DNA of 64,000 nt from Rhopalosiphum padi (lineage: Eukaryota; Arthropoda; Insecta; Hemiptera; Aphididae), in assembly GCF_020882245.1 (NCBI RefSeq), contig NC_083598.1, positions 88,293,714 to 88,357,713 of the forward strand, written 5' to 3'. Of this stretch, positions 1 through 13,300 are shown one piece after another. The position numbers were made by a program, and so were the translations under genes. Within the stretch, counting starts at the first letter, position 1. Every line of letters starts with the position of its first letter. The notes below the pieces were generated by a model that worked only from the letters and a program-made list of their open reading frames with translations, was not told the DNA's origin and ran no database searches.

Positions 1-1292
1 TATTATCTTTGTCATTCTACTGGGTAATACACCTGCAGATAAAGTATGTGTAAATGTAAATAGGAAAACCTATAGAAAATTTGTTGAATTGGCTAAATTA
101 TATAGCAGTATTTTTCGTACCTAGTTGTGCAAGTTATTGATTTCTTTTTGACGGTGGTAACTGGTCAGTGGTTACAGTTATCTAGGTTATCTATTCTAGA
201 TAATTATGATGGACTGCGGAGGCATGCTGAATAGGTATCTTATATTGTAAATACCTAGTTCTATAATTATAGCACTTAAGTGATAGTTTTGCTTTATCGA
301 TAAACCATTATAGTCTGGTTGGAATACATGACATTGTGAACCACGAGAGTACGAGACTATTACATTATTACGCACTACAAACTTGAAGTTACGATAAGCA
401 TAGGTATATATAATTTCCCGTTCGTTAGATATTTTTCTACCATTATAATATTATATTGTAAATCGTTTTCCAGCGAGAAAGATTGCTTTGGCTTTCACCG
501 CTCTCTCGCTCTGGCACGGTGTCTTTTCCAGTCTTATCATCGATGTTCATTCCCATTTCCCGTGTGATAAACCTCTTATGGTCTATCCATTCTTTCGTAA
601 GCTGTGCCCTGTGCGTCTGACCGAGGCATTGTAAGCACTAAGCATTGAACGTACTATGCGCAATGTCCGGACATCTTGGATGTGTTCGTTATAAAATATT
701 AAAATACTATGTGTATTTCTAGGAGAAATATTTTTGTACTAAATATTTTTCGTCGTCGGATACTTGGACACCATACTTGCCGCTTGGCATACTCGATACT
801 TCTACTTCTATAGGTCTATTTACCCACAGTAAGTTGTAGTAAGCAAGTTGTGGCGCAAGTTAAAACAGTACGACAAGCAAAAGAGGTTGGCAATGCTGAA
901 TGTATGCCTGCCCGCACCGTACGTCCTGTACGCGCATGTTGAGAACCCCCAGATAACAGCGTACTGAATAATGATATTATTGTACCGACCTACACACACA
1001 TATACACACGCTATATATATATATGAATACTCAAGTTTATTTATGTGTGATATTAATAAAAATATCGGTTTGATTATATTCGCGAAAAACCAATATCTGT
1101 CGGTTTTGTAGTAATTAGTAGTGTAGTTGGTGGTTAATGGTTATCGGTTAATGTTGATCGACTGAAATAATATGTCAACCCGCGATGCGTTAACAAACGG
1201 CTGTACGAAAACAACAACAACAATAGCATTACAGCAACTCTAATTATTACCGCCGCTGTATGAATGTGAAACTGTACACGGCACTGATTATT
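1..1292. other. Upstream intergenic sequence, no gene seen
   Basis: Mixed-composition DNA ahead of USP48. I see no reading frame that resembles a known protein on either strand. CpG-richer patches occur around 480-620 and 890-960, and a short (TA)n run lies near 1012-1025. It may contain distal promoter sequence or the tail of a neighbouring gene, but neither can be shown. Confidence 0.5.
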
Positions 1293-1592
1293 GGCTACGA
1301 ACAGAACGGAGTACGATCGTCGGTGTCGCCGACTTGACCCCATCCGGCCGTACGTGCGAACTTTGTGTGTATTACTTAAGATTTAAACTTGTGAAGTATT
1401 TTAATCTACTCAATAACGACGACGTCGACGTCGACAGAGCAGCAGCGATTCGGTACGATTTGCTCGAGACGCTTATCATTTCGGCCGAGCACGCAGTCGT
1501 TGCCAAATCAGATTAGACGTACCGGTTAGCGGAATTGTTCTAGGCCCTCAGGTCTTCGTGCTTTTTCGTCGTATGTAGAGGGTGGGCACGAC
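1293..1592 (+). promoter_or_regulatory. USP48: Probable USP48 promoter and 5' UTR
   Basis: This CpG-rich stretch includes alternating GACGTC-type triplets near 1418-1435 and lies immediately before the USP48 start codon. Its CpG richness contrasts with the depleted exons 2-11. I cannot place the transcription start: there is no clear TATA box. In the USP48 frame there is a TAG at 1527-1529 and no other ATG before 1593, which fixes 1593 as the first usable start. The -3 base is G, a favourable initiation context. Confidence 0.4.
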
Positions 1593-1729
1593 ATGTCCAA
1601 GAAGAAAGATCACGAGAGAAAGAGTCAGTGGGCATGGGCCGAAAACATACACCCAAACAACATCGAATTCGACCACGTACTCAAAGCATATCGCATCGGG
1701 CTGCCCAATTGTAAACCTCTGTCTTGCCG
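1593..1729 (+). CDS. USP48: USP48 exon 1 (residues 1-46)
   Basis: Encodes the N-terminal lead beginning MSKKKDHERK, then QWAWAENIHP and KAYRIGLPNC. These parallel the human N-terminus (WRWAETVRP, TAYRIWLEPC). The donor is CG|GTGAGT, leaving two bases of an Arg codon. It was found by reading past a shorter open frame that starts at 1582 in another phase. CpG density is high (8 in 137 nt), as expected close to a promoter. Confidence 0.95.
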
Positions 1730-4350
1730 GTGAGTTCAACCCCTTTGGTCTTGCGTCAGACTTCTGTTCCATAGTCCCCATTCCTATATTTACCATGTCA
1801 TTCAATTTTAACTATATTCTTGATTCCTCTTGAAATCTTTGAGCCATTTGTATTTAGTAAAACATAGTTTTAAATCCTTGTTCTATGACAAATTATGTAG
1901 TTAATCATAGTTTTATGTGTTTATGCACGACTTTCACACATGCAATAGACAAAAATGATACAATAGAAACAAATTAAAAACTATTAAAATGTTTTTGAAA
2001 GAGCCTTATAATGAACTTTATATGGGCTTACCAGCTTTAAATTATAAAATTAATAACTTGGAAAATATTTATAATTAAAGTTACCTATTTTATTGTTTTT
2101 ATTGTAATTTTTTGGTTTTTAGTCGTAATTGCAAAAATAATCCATACTGTCTATCTGGACTTGGTGAACAACGTTGGCTTCAAGATAAAGTGCGTACACC
2201 TGTTAATGACTATGAAGATCCAGAGCTTGAACGACGACAAAACAATAAATTTGTTGGTTTAAAAAATTTGGGTGCAACATGTTATATCAATAGTCTTTTA
2301 CAGTTATGGTTCCATAACATTAACTTCAGGTAAACATTCATTTTATTAATTAAGTTAGTATTTTAGGTATGATTTTTGGTTAAATATGTTTTATATAAAA
2401 TTATGTGCTTATAATTTATTAATAATAATTAATCTTGTTATTTTAATTTATAGGAAAGCTATATTTAATTGGAAACCAGAAGAAGATTCAACTGAAAGTC
2501 AAAACAAGTCTCTTTACATTGAAAACTCGTATGTACCAGAGACTAGTGTTGGTCATCTGCAACTAGTATTTGCTTTAATGCAATTCGGTAAACAACGTTC
2601 AGTTGATCCTGAAGACTTTATTACAACTTTAAGAATTAATACTGCTCTTCAACAGGATGCTCATGTAAGTTTTTTAATCAATTAATATTGATATTATTAA
2701 GTTTTTTTTAATTGATGCTAGGTAATCAAATAAAATTGTATTGAATTTCAGGAGTTTTCAAATTTGTTCCTATCAGTCTTAGAAAACAAGTTTAGCACAC
2801 AATCCGATGTATCTGTCAGAGATATGGTTAGAGATAATTTTCTTGGTGAATATAAATATGTAACTACGTACGTACTATTATTAAATATTGTCTATAATAA
2901 ATTAAAACAGTAAATAAATATATTTATATATGTAAATGTATTTTTCTTTTTTTTTATAGCTGTTTAAAATGTAAAACTAAATCCACACGTCCATCAACAT
3001 TTTATGAACTCGATTTAAATATTAAAGGTCATAAAACATTGAATGAAAGCTTACAAGAGTTTTTAAAAGAAGAGCATCTAACAGGAGATGATCAGTATTA
3101 TTGTGACCATTGTAACTGTAAACAAGATGCTGTACGAAAAATATGTTTAACTACTTTACCCCCTGTGCTAAATATTCAATTAATGCGTTTTGTTTATGAT
3201 AGGTATGTTTTTTAATCAATATTATTGTAACAGATATTAATGTAATTTACAATTTATTATTTTTTTAGACAAACAATGCAGAAAAAAAAATTAAATACAT
3301 ATATACAATTTTCACAAACATTAGACATGGCTCAGTATTTAAATTTACCTGTTGATCTTGATGAATCATCAAGAGAAAAACATATGTACAATTTATGTGC
3401 AGTCCTTATACATAAAGGTTCAAGTGCATACTCTGGTCATTATGTTGGTTAGTTTTGAATATTAACTCATATAATAAAATTGTGAAATTTTAGTGGAAAG
3501 ATTGTATTATTTTTTTTTCAGCCCATATTAAAGACATTGCGGCTGAAGAATGGTATAAAATGAATGATGAAAACGTTGAAAAACTAAAGGGTAAGGGTTT
3601 AAATTTGTGCACAGAAGACGAATTTAAATTAAATGGTTCAAAAGTTACTAAAGCTCCCAAGATTCAAAAAGGTATGTTACAAACAAACAATGCTTATATG
3701 TTGGTTTATATGCATCATACTATGATAACAAAACTAAAAACTGAATCATCTAACTGGGAGTTGTCACCAAGACTGATACACCTTGTGGAGGCTCGTAATA
3801 ATAATTTTGAGAATACAATATTAAATATTAAGAGTAATCGAGAGTATGTAGAAGACAAAGATAAAGTGTTTGTTGAACAAATGTTGAATTTAATAACTGA
3901 AATGAACTCTGTATCTGTAAAAGAAAAAAAAAAGGAAGCCATTTCATTACAGTGGCTTAACTATTGGTTTAAAATTACACCAAATCAGAATGTCAAGGAA
4001 ATAAGCAATTGTGCAATATTATGTAAACATAATTTACTTGATCCTGATAAAGTGCATGACGCCAAATACATCGGAACAGAATTAGTACGTATGAATATAC
4101 ATAAAATATTTACATATCACTTGATGGTAATTTATTTTTACTTTCAGGCAGATAAATTGTATGGTATATATCAAGGTGGTCCAAGGCTAAAATTAAATGC
4201 ATCATTATGTTGGAAATGTGTAAGAAATAAATGTGCCTTATTATATACTAAAACATTAACTACTGAACAAAATAAAACTATCAACACTGTTTTGCATAGT
4301 TGGAATCCAAATCATAATGCAGAGTGAGTATTTTTAAATAATTAAGGAAT

Positions 4351-4385
<35 letters not shown>

Positions 4386-7300
4386 TTTAAGGCTTCGACA
4401 ACTTAGGTCATTAGCCTGTAGGTTGGTAGGGTTGGTACAGTAGGGTTGAAACAGTAGGGGTGTTACACGTGAGTGTATTTGGCAGAATTTTTAATGGGGC
4501 ACCCGTAGGTTTCTGCCATGCCCCGGGGTGGGGGGATGGCAGCACTTGTTCTCCGGACACCGTGACTTGCCCGGAGAAAAATGCCACCCAGTGGCCGAGG
4601 ATCGAACCGGAGCCGGCTGCGCCGCAGCCGACGAATTAAACCGCTCGACCACCCCGTCCCCCGAATAGATTTTTGTATTATTAAAATAGAATAAAATATT
4701 GTATTATGTAAGTAAAATATGTATTATGTTCATATAAATTGTTAGTTAAAATATACATTTCAAACAAAATATTAGAAGCATCTTTAAAAGTTATATAATA
4801 ATACAATTTTGTTTTTAATTTACCAATTGATATAAAAATATGTGTAATGAAATTGGTGGAAGTTGTCATTGAATTTTGAAATTTAAAAACAATTATTTTT
4901 TTTTATCAGAATTTATTGAGATCTCATTTTAACAAATTTATTTGGTGTCATAAAAATCAGTTTATAAGTTAGTTTGTTTTAATTTATTAAATAATTAGAA
5001 GATTATCAACGTATATTTTTTTATAATATCATACAAAATTGAATACTTTATTTATAGTTCAAGTTAGAAACATATTTTTATTTTATTTAAAATCCAGAAA
5101 CTTATTAATCATTCAGTCACAGTTTTGTGTCCAGCACAAAATAATTGGATAGGCCAGTTTTGTTCTGTAGTGTGTAAGTGTGAGTGTGTTTATAACTATT
5201 AGGGAATATTTGTCCTATCATATGAGATAAGGGTATGATAATAATGTTCAATAATAAATATTAATAATATTAATAGTAACATTTTTATTTTTGATAAAAA
5301 AAAAACCAAACAGTCAAATAAAAATTGGGTAGGCCCGGGCCTAGTCGGCCTATCCTGTAAACACGCCACTGTTCAGTCATATATTGTTGTGGTAATATAG
5401 TACATTGTTGTAAATTAAATACTGAATTCAAATTTGAATTGACTTTTGTTTATATAATAATATCTATATGTATCTTTGTAAAATTTGTTTTTACTTTTAT
5501 TTTGTAGTGATGAAAATCAAGAAAAAAGTTACTGGGTAGGAAAAGATTCATTAAAAAGTTGGCGACGAATGTACTTGGAATTGTTCGAATATTTTGTTAA
5601 TAACCATGATATACCTCCAAACACAGCACTGCCTCTCAATCCAGATCTGTTGTCAGTAGTATGTGATCCATCTAGCAGTTTTGTTGAGGACAAAAAGTTT
5701 TTCAAGTCTAAAGATCGAAGTCGTTTTATTAAAATGGAAGGTATAACATTGGAATCTATTGATGGATGTCGTAAACTTGCTCATTTGTTTGTTAACAATT
5801 CCATATCGATTTTTAAAATTCTAAAACTTAATGATTTCAAACCTTTTCATTATTCCTTGTTGGAATTAGAATCAGTCTTAGAAGAAATGACAAATATATT
5901 ATCTTCAGTCATTGCTAAAAAAGTTAATGATGAATTAGCTAATGAAGAGCAGAAGTATGATAGTAATAAAATAGATAATTCAAAGAATATAGCTGAATGT
6001 TTAATTCAAAATGAAAATGAATTAAAAACAGACGACGAACACAAAGAAGATGATGTTGAGGATAATAGTCATGAAGAAAAAGACAAGCACGATGATTCAG
6101 ATTCTTTTGATAACAAAAATGATACTGAGTACATGTCCTGGGGATTCAATGAAGACATTACATGTTCACATGGTAGGTTTATAATTCAAATTTTTTTTCC
6201 AATGTTTTTATTTATAAGTAATGATTAATTTATTTTTGTTAATAACAGGAAACTTGACTATTGAGAACAACACAAGGAGATTGGTTCCTGAAGTAGTAAA
6301 AGGTATACTTCATTCATATTTTCCTAAAGCACCAATATTTGCTAATGATGTAGAACCTTGTAATATATGCTTAGTAAGTAAAATAATTCTTAAACACAGA
6401 ATTATGACCCATAATTAATTTACTATTGACTCAAATTATAGAATATGCATAATCAAGATGAAATTACTAAAAATTTACATAAGCAGTCCGCTATTTCAGA
6501 AAAAGAATTACTAAGTGATTTGCTATGGAATAAAAAAAGACCTGTTCCTTCACAAGAAAATTCTCCATACCCTTGTGTTTCTAAAAATTTTTTAGAATCT
6601 TGGAGAAAATTTGTGAGGTAATAAAAAATGATATCATTATTTAGTATTAATTTGTTGCTTGTAAAAAATGTGCATAACATATAATAGAAAGATTTGTTTA
6701 GAACTTCTAAAATTATTGATTTAATTGGTTTGTGTAAAGTGTAATTTGATTTTCATACTATGTTCTGAATTATTTATAATTTCCTTTTAAATATCTTATT
6801 ATAATGCTTTATGTATAAAATTGATGTATGCATTTGAATTTTTTACGATTTTAATATCTTTTATCTTATTTAATTTGTATATTGGATTATGTTCTTGATA
6901 AATTTTGAATTAAGAATTTTGCTAAGTAATCATTGATTTTTGATATATTTAGGTTTTTAGTTGTAAATGTGATTATGGTTTTGGTAGAATTAGTAATCTA
7001 AAAGTATAAATTAAAATTTGCAAAAAGCAGGATTGTATTTTTTCTATATTTTTCAATTTTGTTAGTGTGGGAACAAACAGGTGTTTTAAAATTTGTATTG
7101 TTCTAAATTTTATGATTCAAGTGTTACTTAAAAATATACTGATTTCCAGTTGCTTTTGTATCAATGAAAATAAGCCTTTTTCTTATATTATATTTTGTCA
7201 ACTATTTATAAACAATTAATGTAACAATACATTCAATTTAAATAAGATAATTATTTTAATAAAAATGCCCAATACTTAACTTTTAAAAAAACTGACGAAA

Positions 7301-10300
7301 TATACAATCTTTACATTTTAAATTTCCTATACTTATGTCATGTTTATAATGTTAGAACAATTGTCAAATTATTATTTTTATATGGCCACAAGTATTTTTA
7401 ATATTCATAGTTTTTAAGTCTTGGACTAATTTATTTAAGTACAGCACTGACCCATTGTTAAATAGTGACTCTTGTATTGTTTGATACATCTACAAACCAT
7501 GTTAAAGTATTTAAAAAATAGGTACCTATAAATTTACTTAATTTTATTTTATTAATAAATTACATAATATAATCTTATTAATATGTTCTTTTAAGTAATA
7601 ACATGTAATTAATCAATCACTTTTAATATATAATAGATTATTTTGGTCAACTATAATTATTGAGTAGCAATAAATGAAAAAATCTAATTATATATTTTAT
7701 TTAATAGTATTTAAACTTTTTGAATTTTTAAAAACATTTAATTTATTTCAGGATTCAATTTAGTTTTAGAATTAGTTTAAAACTTGTTAATAGATAGACA
7801 TTTTAATCATACATTTTTTTATGCTAGTAACATTTATTAAAATACATTATTTTAAAGTCAACCATTTGAATGTGACAAAAATTCTTTAATGTTTCATTGA
7901 CGCTTACATTTTTAAATTTAAAAATGATCTTTAAAAACCAGGGAGAATCAGTATTTACCTGATAGTTGATACCTAACTAATAATAACTTCTAGCTCACAT
8001 CACTATAATTATATTAATAAATTAATGCTTTCCATTCGTTCTATAATTTTTCTATTCTGGACTAACTACACTATTGCATTTTTTTTATTGCGAGCAAAAC
8101 CATTAATTAGACTAGTCGTCACGTAATGACAGACCTATTCGAGTGATCGATCCCGTGTGAAGTGGTAATAATGAACGCACACTGAAGTTACACATGATTC
8201 TTCATTATCTATTGTACAGCCCCTAGTGTAATTCTTTACACATTTCGTCGAACATCGCGTGAATGACAGCCTGTAGTGTCAGTGACGAATAGCTACACTA
8301 CCGAACTAATTGTGTGAAATAAATCAATCTTAATCAATTTTCTTTGCTGATTATATATACACATAGTCTGTTGTGACAAATATGAGATTCCGTTGTAGTA
8401 TTTTTCTTTTTTTTATAAAATAAATTTACTTATATCTGCGTGATAAAGGGAGGAGGAGAACCTAGTAAAACGCATCATAGCTAAAAGAGATTCGGTAAAT
8501 CGGTTGGCGGGTAGTGTGGAAGATACCCAATAAATCAGAATTCAATTTTGAAGGGTAAAAATAAGGATGATTTGTGGTCGGAGCAGAGTCAACAACAAAT
8601 ACAAAACCACAGACTGTTGCAATATAATAATATATATATACGTACCAGAGCCCATGTCTGTATATACGTAAAAGTAATATAAAGCGCATTAAATCTCCAT
8701 GTGTCAAAATATCGTTCCCGAAAAGCAGTGATATTTGCCCATTCGGCAAATTGTGAACGTGGACGATAGAAGAAAAAAGATAAAAGTTAAAATAAACAAA
8801 ACATATTTTTTAAACAAATGCTACATCGAGTTTCGATTAAATAGCGTTATTATAATATTATGTGATATTATAATATACTCCGTAAAAACCATAAATATTT
8901 TTTCCCGTTACTCATTCACACTGATATTTGAATAAAAATTTATTTCAAATAATTTGTCCAAGTGCATACTGTATAATATTTCGTTAGTTGAAATTTTTGT
9001 TTGTACGACGTACGTCAATTTAATACTACCTATGTAGTCGCTTAAAATAGCCTCTTAAACTTGATTTGACGTTAAATTTATTTTTGTGCTTTTTATAATA
9101 CATATATACTGATTATTACTCCATAATTTTTCGGTTACTAGGTGCCCCAGAACACTGCATTTGAATGAATTGGATAGAATAAAAATATTATGTTCTTATT
9201 TCTAATTATAGTTTTACATAAAGGATTATCTGCCTTTTTTCGTTGTAATTTTGTTGGCCGGAATGCGTAAAAATTTGATATTCACATGGCACTTGTCTCG
9301 ACCTGACATGCACTCTTCCCCCCATGTCCCTGTTCTTCTAACCCGTTAAATCCTTTAAATTCGAAGGATTTATTTTTACGAGGGTCCATTGCCACCTCTG
9401 GAACCTGTGACGTCTGCCCCTGGATTTTACCTGTCAAAATGACATTCGCTGTATTCTTGTAGTCTAACAAGTCTAATATTACAAATGTACGTCATTTAGA
9501 AATAATTACATGGCTGTAATATTATCACATGCATGTACTGCAGTATAGTACCTAATAACATTATTTTTCTGTTATACGTATTATATTTACACAATTCGTA
9601 TTGCTGGGTGTATGAAAAGCAAGTTGTGTATTTTATGTTATTTAAAAAATACCGGATACTTAACTAGTAAATATACAGTATAATATTATATTGTTGGCAT
9701 AAAAGTATTTTTAGGCATATTGATTTTTTTTAAATTCAATAGTTTATTATTTGCTTAAAACTATACATAATGTGCAGTGATTTACATTAATAATTTTTTT
9801 TCTAATAAAACAACCAAGGAAGCAACGACTATTGAATATATTAGAAAAAGTGTACAGTGATAAGCTTAAAATTAAAGTAAAGTAAATTACATTATTATTT
9901 GATATTTCATGTTAGATGTTGGATATTTTGATATATTTGAACAGATTGATCACATACCAGTAGGGTCCGGACTCCGGACTGAAACACTATTTGTTATGTA
10001 TTGTAATTGTATTATAAAATTCTTTATTATTTAAAATTTTAGTTCATACTTTGTATAATAAAAAATCACTTGACGAGTTGGAAGGTTTCCGGTGTGTCGC
10101 AAAACTATTTATTTGTTTATTTTATTTTATTTTTGAGTTTTACTGGCTTATAAACTCGCAAACAATCAAACCATGGTACAGTGGGTCGGTGCGGAAAATC
10201 TGATTTAACAAGCATGAATAGGTTTTAACCTTTCGAACTTCTAACCAGCTTTTCTTTACACTTGGTTCGCGTCGAATAAGTAAAATTCTTTCGGAATGCT

Positions 10301-13300
10301 CTCTGCTGCTCTCTTCTGAGAGTATACCACCGCCTCCGATACACATTGTATTGTGATCGGAGAACTATTACAGCGGCGGACTTTCTGGCGGCGTATTATA
10401 ATAGTTATCGAAACGACGATGTTGCATCGCCTTTAGCGCCCCCTCCCTCTTGTCCCCATCCACATGTGTATGCATATATATAGTTTCCATCACCTCGAGC
10501 TGGTATAATTAATCAAAAATGTTGTCGGAGGACAATGTGATGCTGGAAAGGAGCGGGGGACGCCTTTGCTGTATTGTTATACAGGCATCGTTATGTGTAA
10601 TTAATAATTCACACTTAATTAGTCAGAAGATATTCGGGTTGTGGTCAGAGGACCATTGAGAGGAGGGACACGTCGAACAATACTTGACGAAATTACGAGC
10701 TGCCTTCTCTCTGCTGCTTGACGACTTTTCATTTTAAGAGCGGCGACGAGAAAAGGGCCTTTCCCAAATTATTAGACGGTGTATAATAATTATTCAAAAT
10801 CCGGCGTGGTGCGTGGCTAAGTTTTTGCGTGTTCGTTCGGACGTTAAGGATCGTTTATAAATTACTTTATCACCGCACATACACAAAGGAAGGCTGTCCA
10901 CTGGCCTGCAAATGAGCGTGTGTGTGCGTGTTGTGGTGGTGGTATGATTAAACCGTTTCTCGCGAACGTTGAGCGATAAAACATGCGGCTATATCTTTTA
11001 TCGGGTCGTGGTTACAATACAGCAACAACGGACGATGAGAGAACGGAAAAAAAGCGTTGCGTCGTTATTTGTCGTGGGTGTATATATTATAAAACAATAA
11101 TTTGTCTTATGAAAAATACCAAAATATCATAAATATTATTTAACAATATTTAACCACGTCATATCAGATTTCATTTTAACCGCTATTCGTATTGGACTTT
11201 ATATATTTTCGGTGTTTATACTAGTGCGTACTTGTATAAGAGCGATAAACGATAATAAGAAACAAACAAACCGACGACGGGAGAAAATAAGAAAATAAAC
11301 ATTGTTCTATGTACATATTGTATGACTATATTGTTTTGTTTATTATTATTATACTGAAGTGTAAAAACAAATCTGCGCACACACATACAAAGCAAAGGTA
11401 GTAGTGAAACGATGGGAGGGTAGCAAAGTACTGGCAATTGTCGTGCGTCCGTGTCCCCGCAAACGACCGGAAATCTTTATTGGAAAACAGGAGCGGGTAA
11501 AGCTGCACGTGCATTTGTTTGATGGGTTTTCACCTACACCGCGTTCGTCGACGGTTTAAGCGGCGGAGTTTATATACCGCTTCGGACTTGTGTCGACCGC
11601 AGCGTACCGCTCTCATCTTCGAAGAAGGGTGCGTGGCGGTGTATACCCGTGCACTGTATATATACTTCACTATACTAAAACTACGTTCTATACTACAGTA
11701 TATATATATAGAGAGAGAGAGAATATAACTATAATATATATATATATATATATATATGTGCGTATGTACTATATTACGGCCGTATATGCTATTACACCGC
11801 CTGCGCGCTTTCTACATCCCCGCGGGGTGCGGTTCAGTATATAATGTTGACTGATGGCCGGCCGTCTCCTACATGTGTTGCTCTGCTGTAGTAGTCGGCC
11901 TCCGCCTCTGTCGCAGTTTTCGAAGCTCTGAAAGACGTCGTCGTCGTAGTCGTGGTCATTGTCGATGGGTCACACCGAAAACTATGCGTATATATACAGG
12001 GCGATCGCATGATAGGGTAGAAAATGGTACTGAGGGGGACTCGTGGCGATCGCCCAGATGAATTGCCGGCTATCAAGACTCGCCACTGATCGTAGAGCGT
12101 GTGCTTGTATATGTGTGTGTGTGCTAATGACGTTACACGCCGTCGCCACTCTGACCCTACCAACAAAACGTATCATTTCTCAAACGACCCGAGGCCACTG
12201 CCTCCCTATATCTACCTATACTCTTCTTGAGTTCCCTTTGTATGTTCACCGCGAGTGTATTTCATATTTTGTGTGCGAGAGAACATTTTTCCAATTTTTT
12301 TTTTTTTCCATTTTTAGCTTTAATCATACGTGACCTAACCACTATTGGACATTTTGATTTATAGACTATGTATAAATATACATATTTTAATGTTAAATTT
12401 CTAAAAAATGTATTAAAATGTATTTGACTTTTGTCCTTTTTACAACTACAACAGACATTTCTTTCTACGTGACAACGAATTTTCTTTCTAAATTATTATT
12501 TAAAAATACATTTTTCAGATTTATCTTCGAGTTTAATTACAAATTGATATTTAGATACCCTGTACCTATCGATCTTTACTATACAATTATATACACTTTT
12601 ACACTTTCAACTTATTGAATCTAAATATCACGTAGGTAGTATATCTACATAATATATCTTGTTTATATTGTCTTACTAAGTACATTGAATATACTTCTAG
12701 ATTATTATTTTCGTACTTCAATTATATGTTGAGCTTTGTTGTATTATAATTTTAATAATAATGATAATAATATATCTGTTATAGAAATTCATCTAAAGAA
12801 CCAAGACCGCAATCGATTGTAAATGAAGCACTTCTTTGCAAAGAACATACTGGATTGTTATTCGAACCACCTTCGAATTTGTATTCGACTGAACAGAATC
12901 CGTAAGTAATGAAAGTAATGATGGCTTATAAATTAGTTAGTAATGTTAGTAATTTAGTATGTATAATATTTTTATAAATATTAATTGTGTGTTGTGTTAA
13001 AAATGTCTACTTGTTACAAATTCTAGATACTAGATAATAGTAATTTACTATTAAGTAATTAACGGCTAAGTGTTTACTCAATATGTATAATTTATAAATT
13101 ATAAATTTCAAGAAATAATAAGTATTATTCATTTTCTTGGAAGTTCATAAATTATTATAATACTTTTATAGCTCTACTGCTATTTTTTCATATATAATTT
13201 TATATCTAGTTATTAGAATAAACAAATATGACCTTATAAGTTATCATTTAACTGCACTGCATAATGGTTTTCTTAACTTGATACTTATTACATACTAATT

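Larger units (their letters stand above)
4324..5507 (+). other. USP48: USP48 intron 8 with two mobile elements
   Basis: An 1184-bp intron between GTGAGT and TTTTGTAG. It is the only large intron in the compact 5' half, and much of its excess length comes from a SINE (4359-4662) and a short hAT element (5120-5371), each with a target duplication. The remaining sequence is AT-rich with nothing recognised. Confidence 0.9.

Noticed and set aside
1582..1833. 83-codon frame over the start of USP48
   Set aside because: It is in another phase. The frame from 1593 matches the USP48 N-terminus and ends at a consensus donor.
3560..4327. Single uninterrupted 255-codon exon of USP48
   Set aside because: Comparison with human USP48 shows that 4085-4147 is an in-frame intron, and the true exon starts earlier, at 3522.
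4595..4662. tRNA gene on the minus strand
   Set aside because: A- and B-box motifs are present, but the sequence continues into a SINE body with poly(A) and target duplication, and no closing acceptor stem is seen.
11590..12176. Overlapping plus- and minus-strand ORFs of up to 110 codons in intron 11
   Set aside because: They mirror each other on both strands, include microsatellite translations and have no domain. CpG-rich composition explains the lack of stops.
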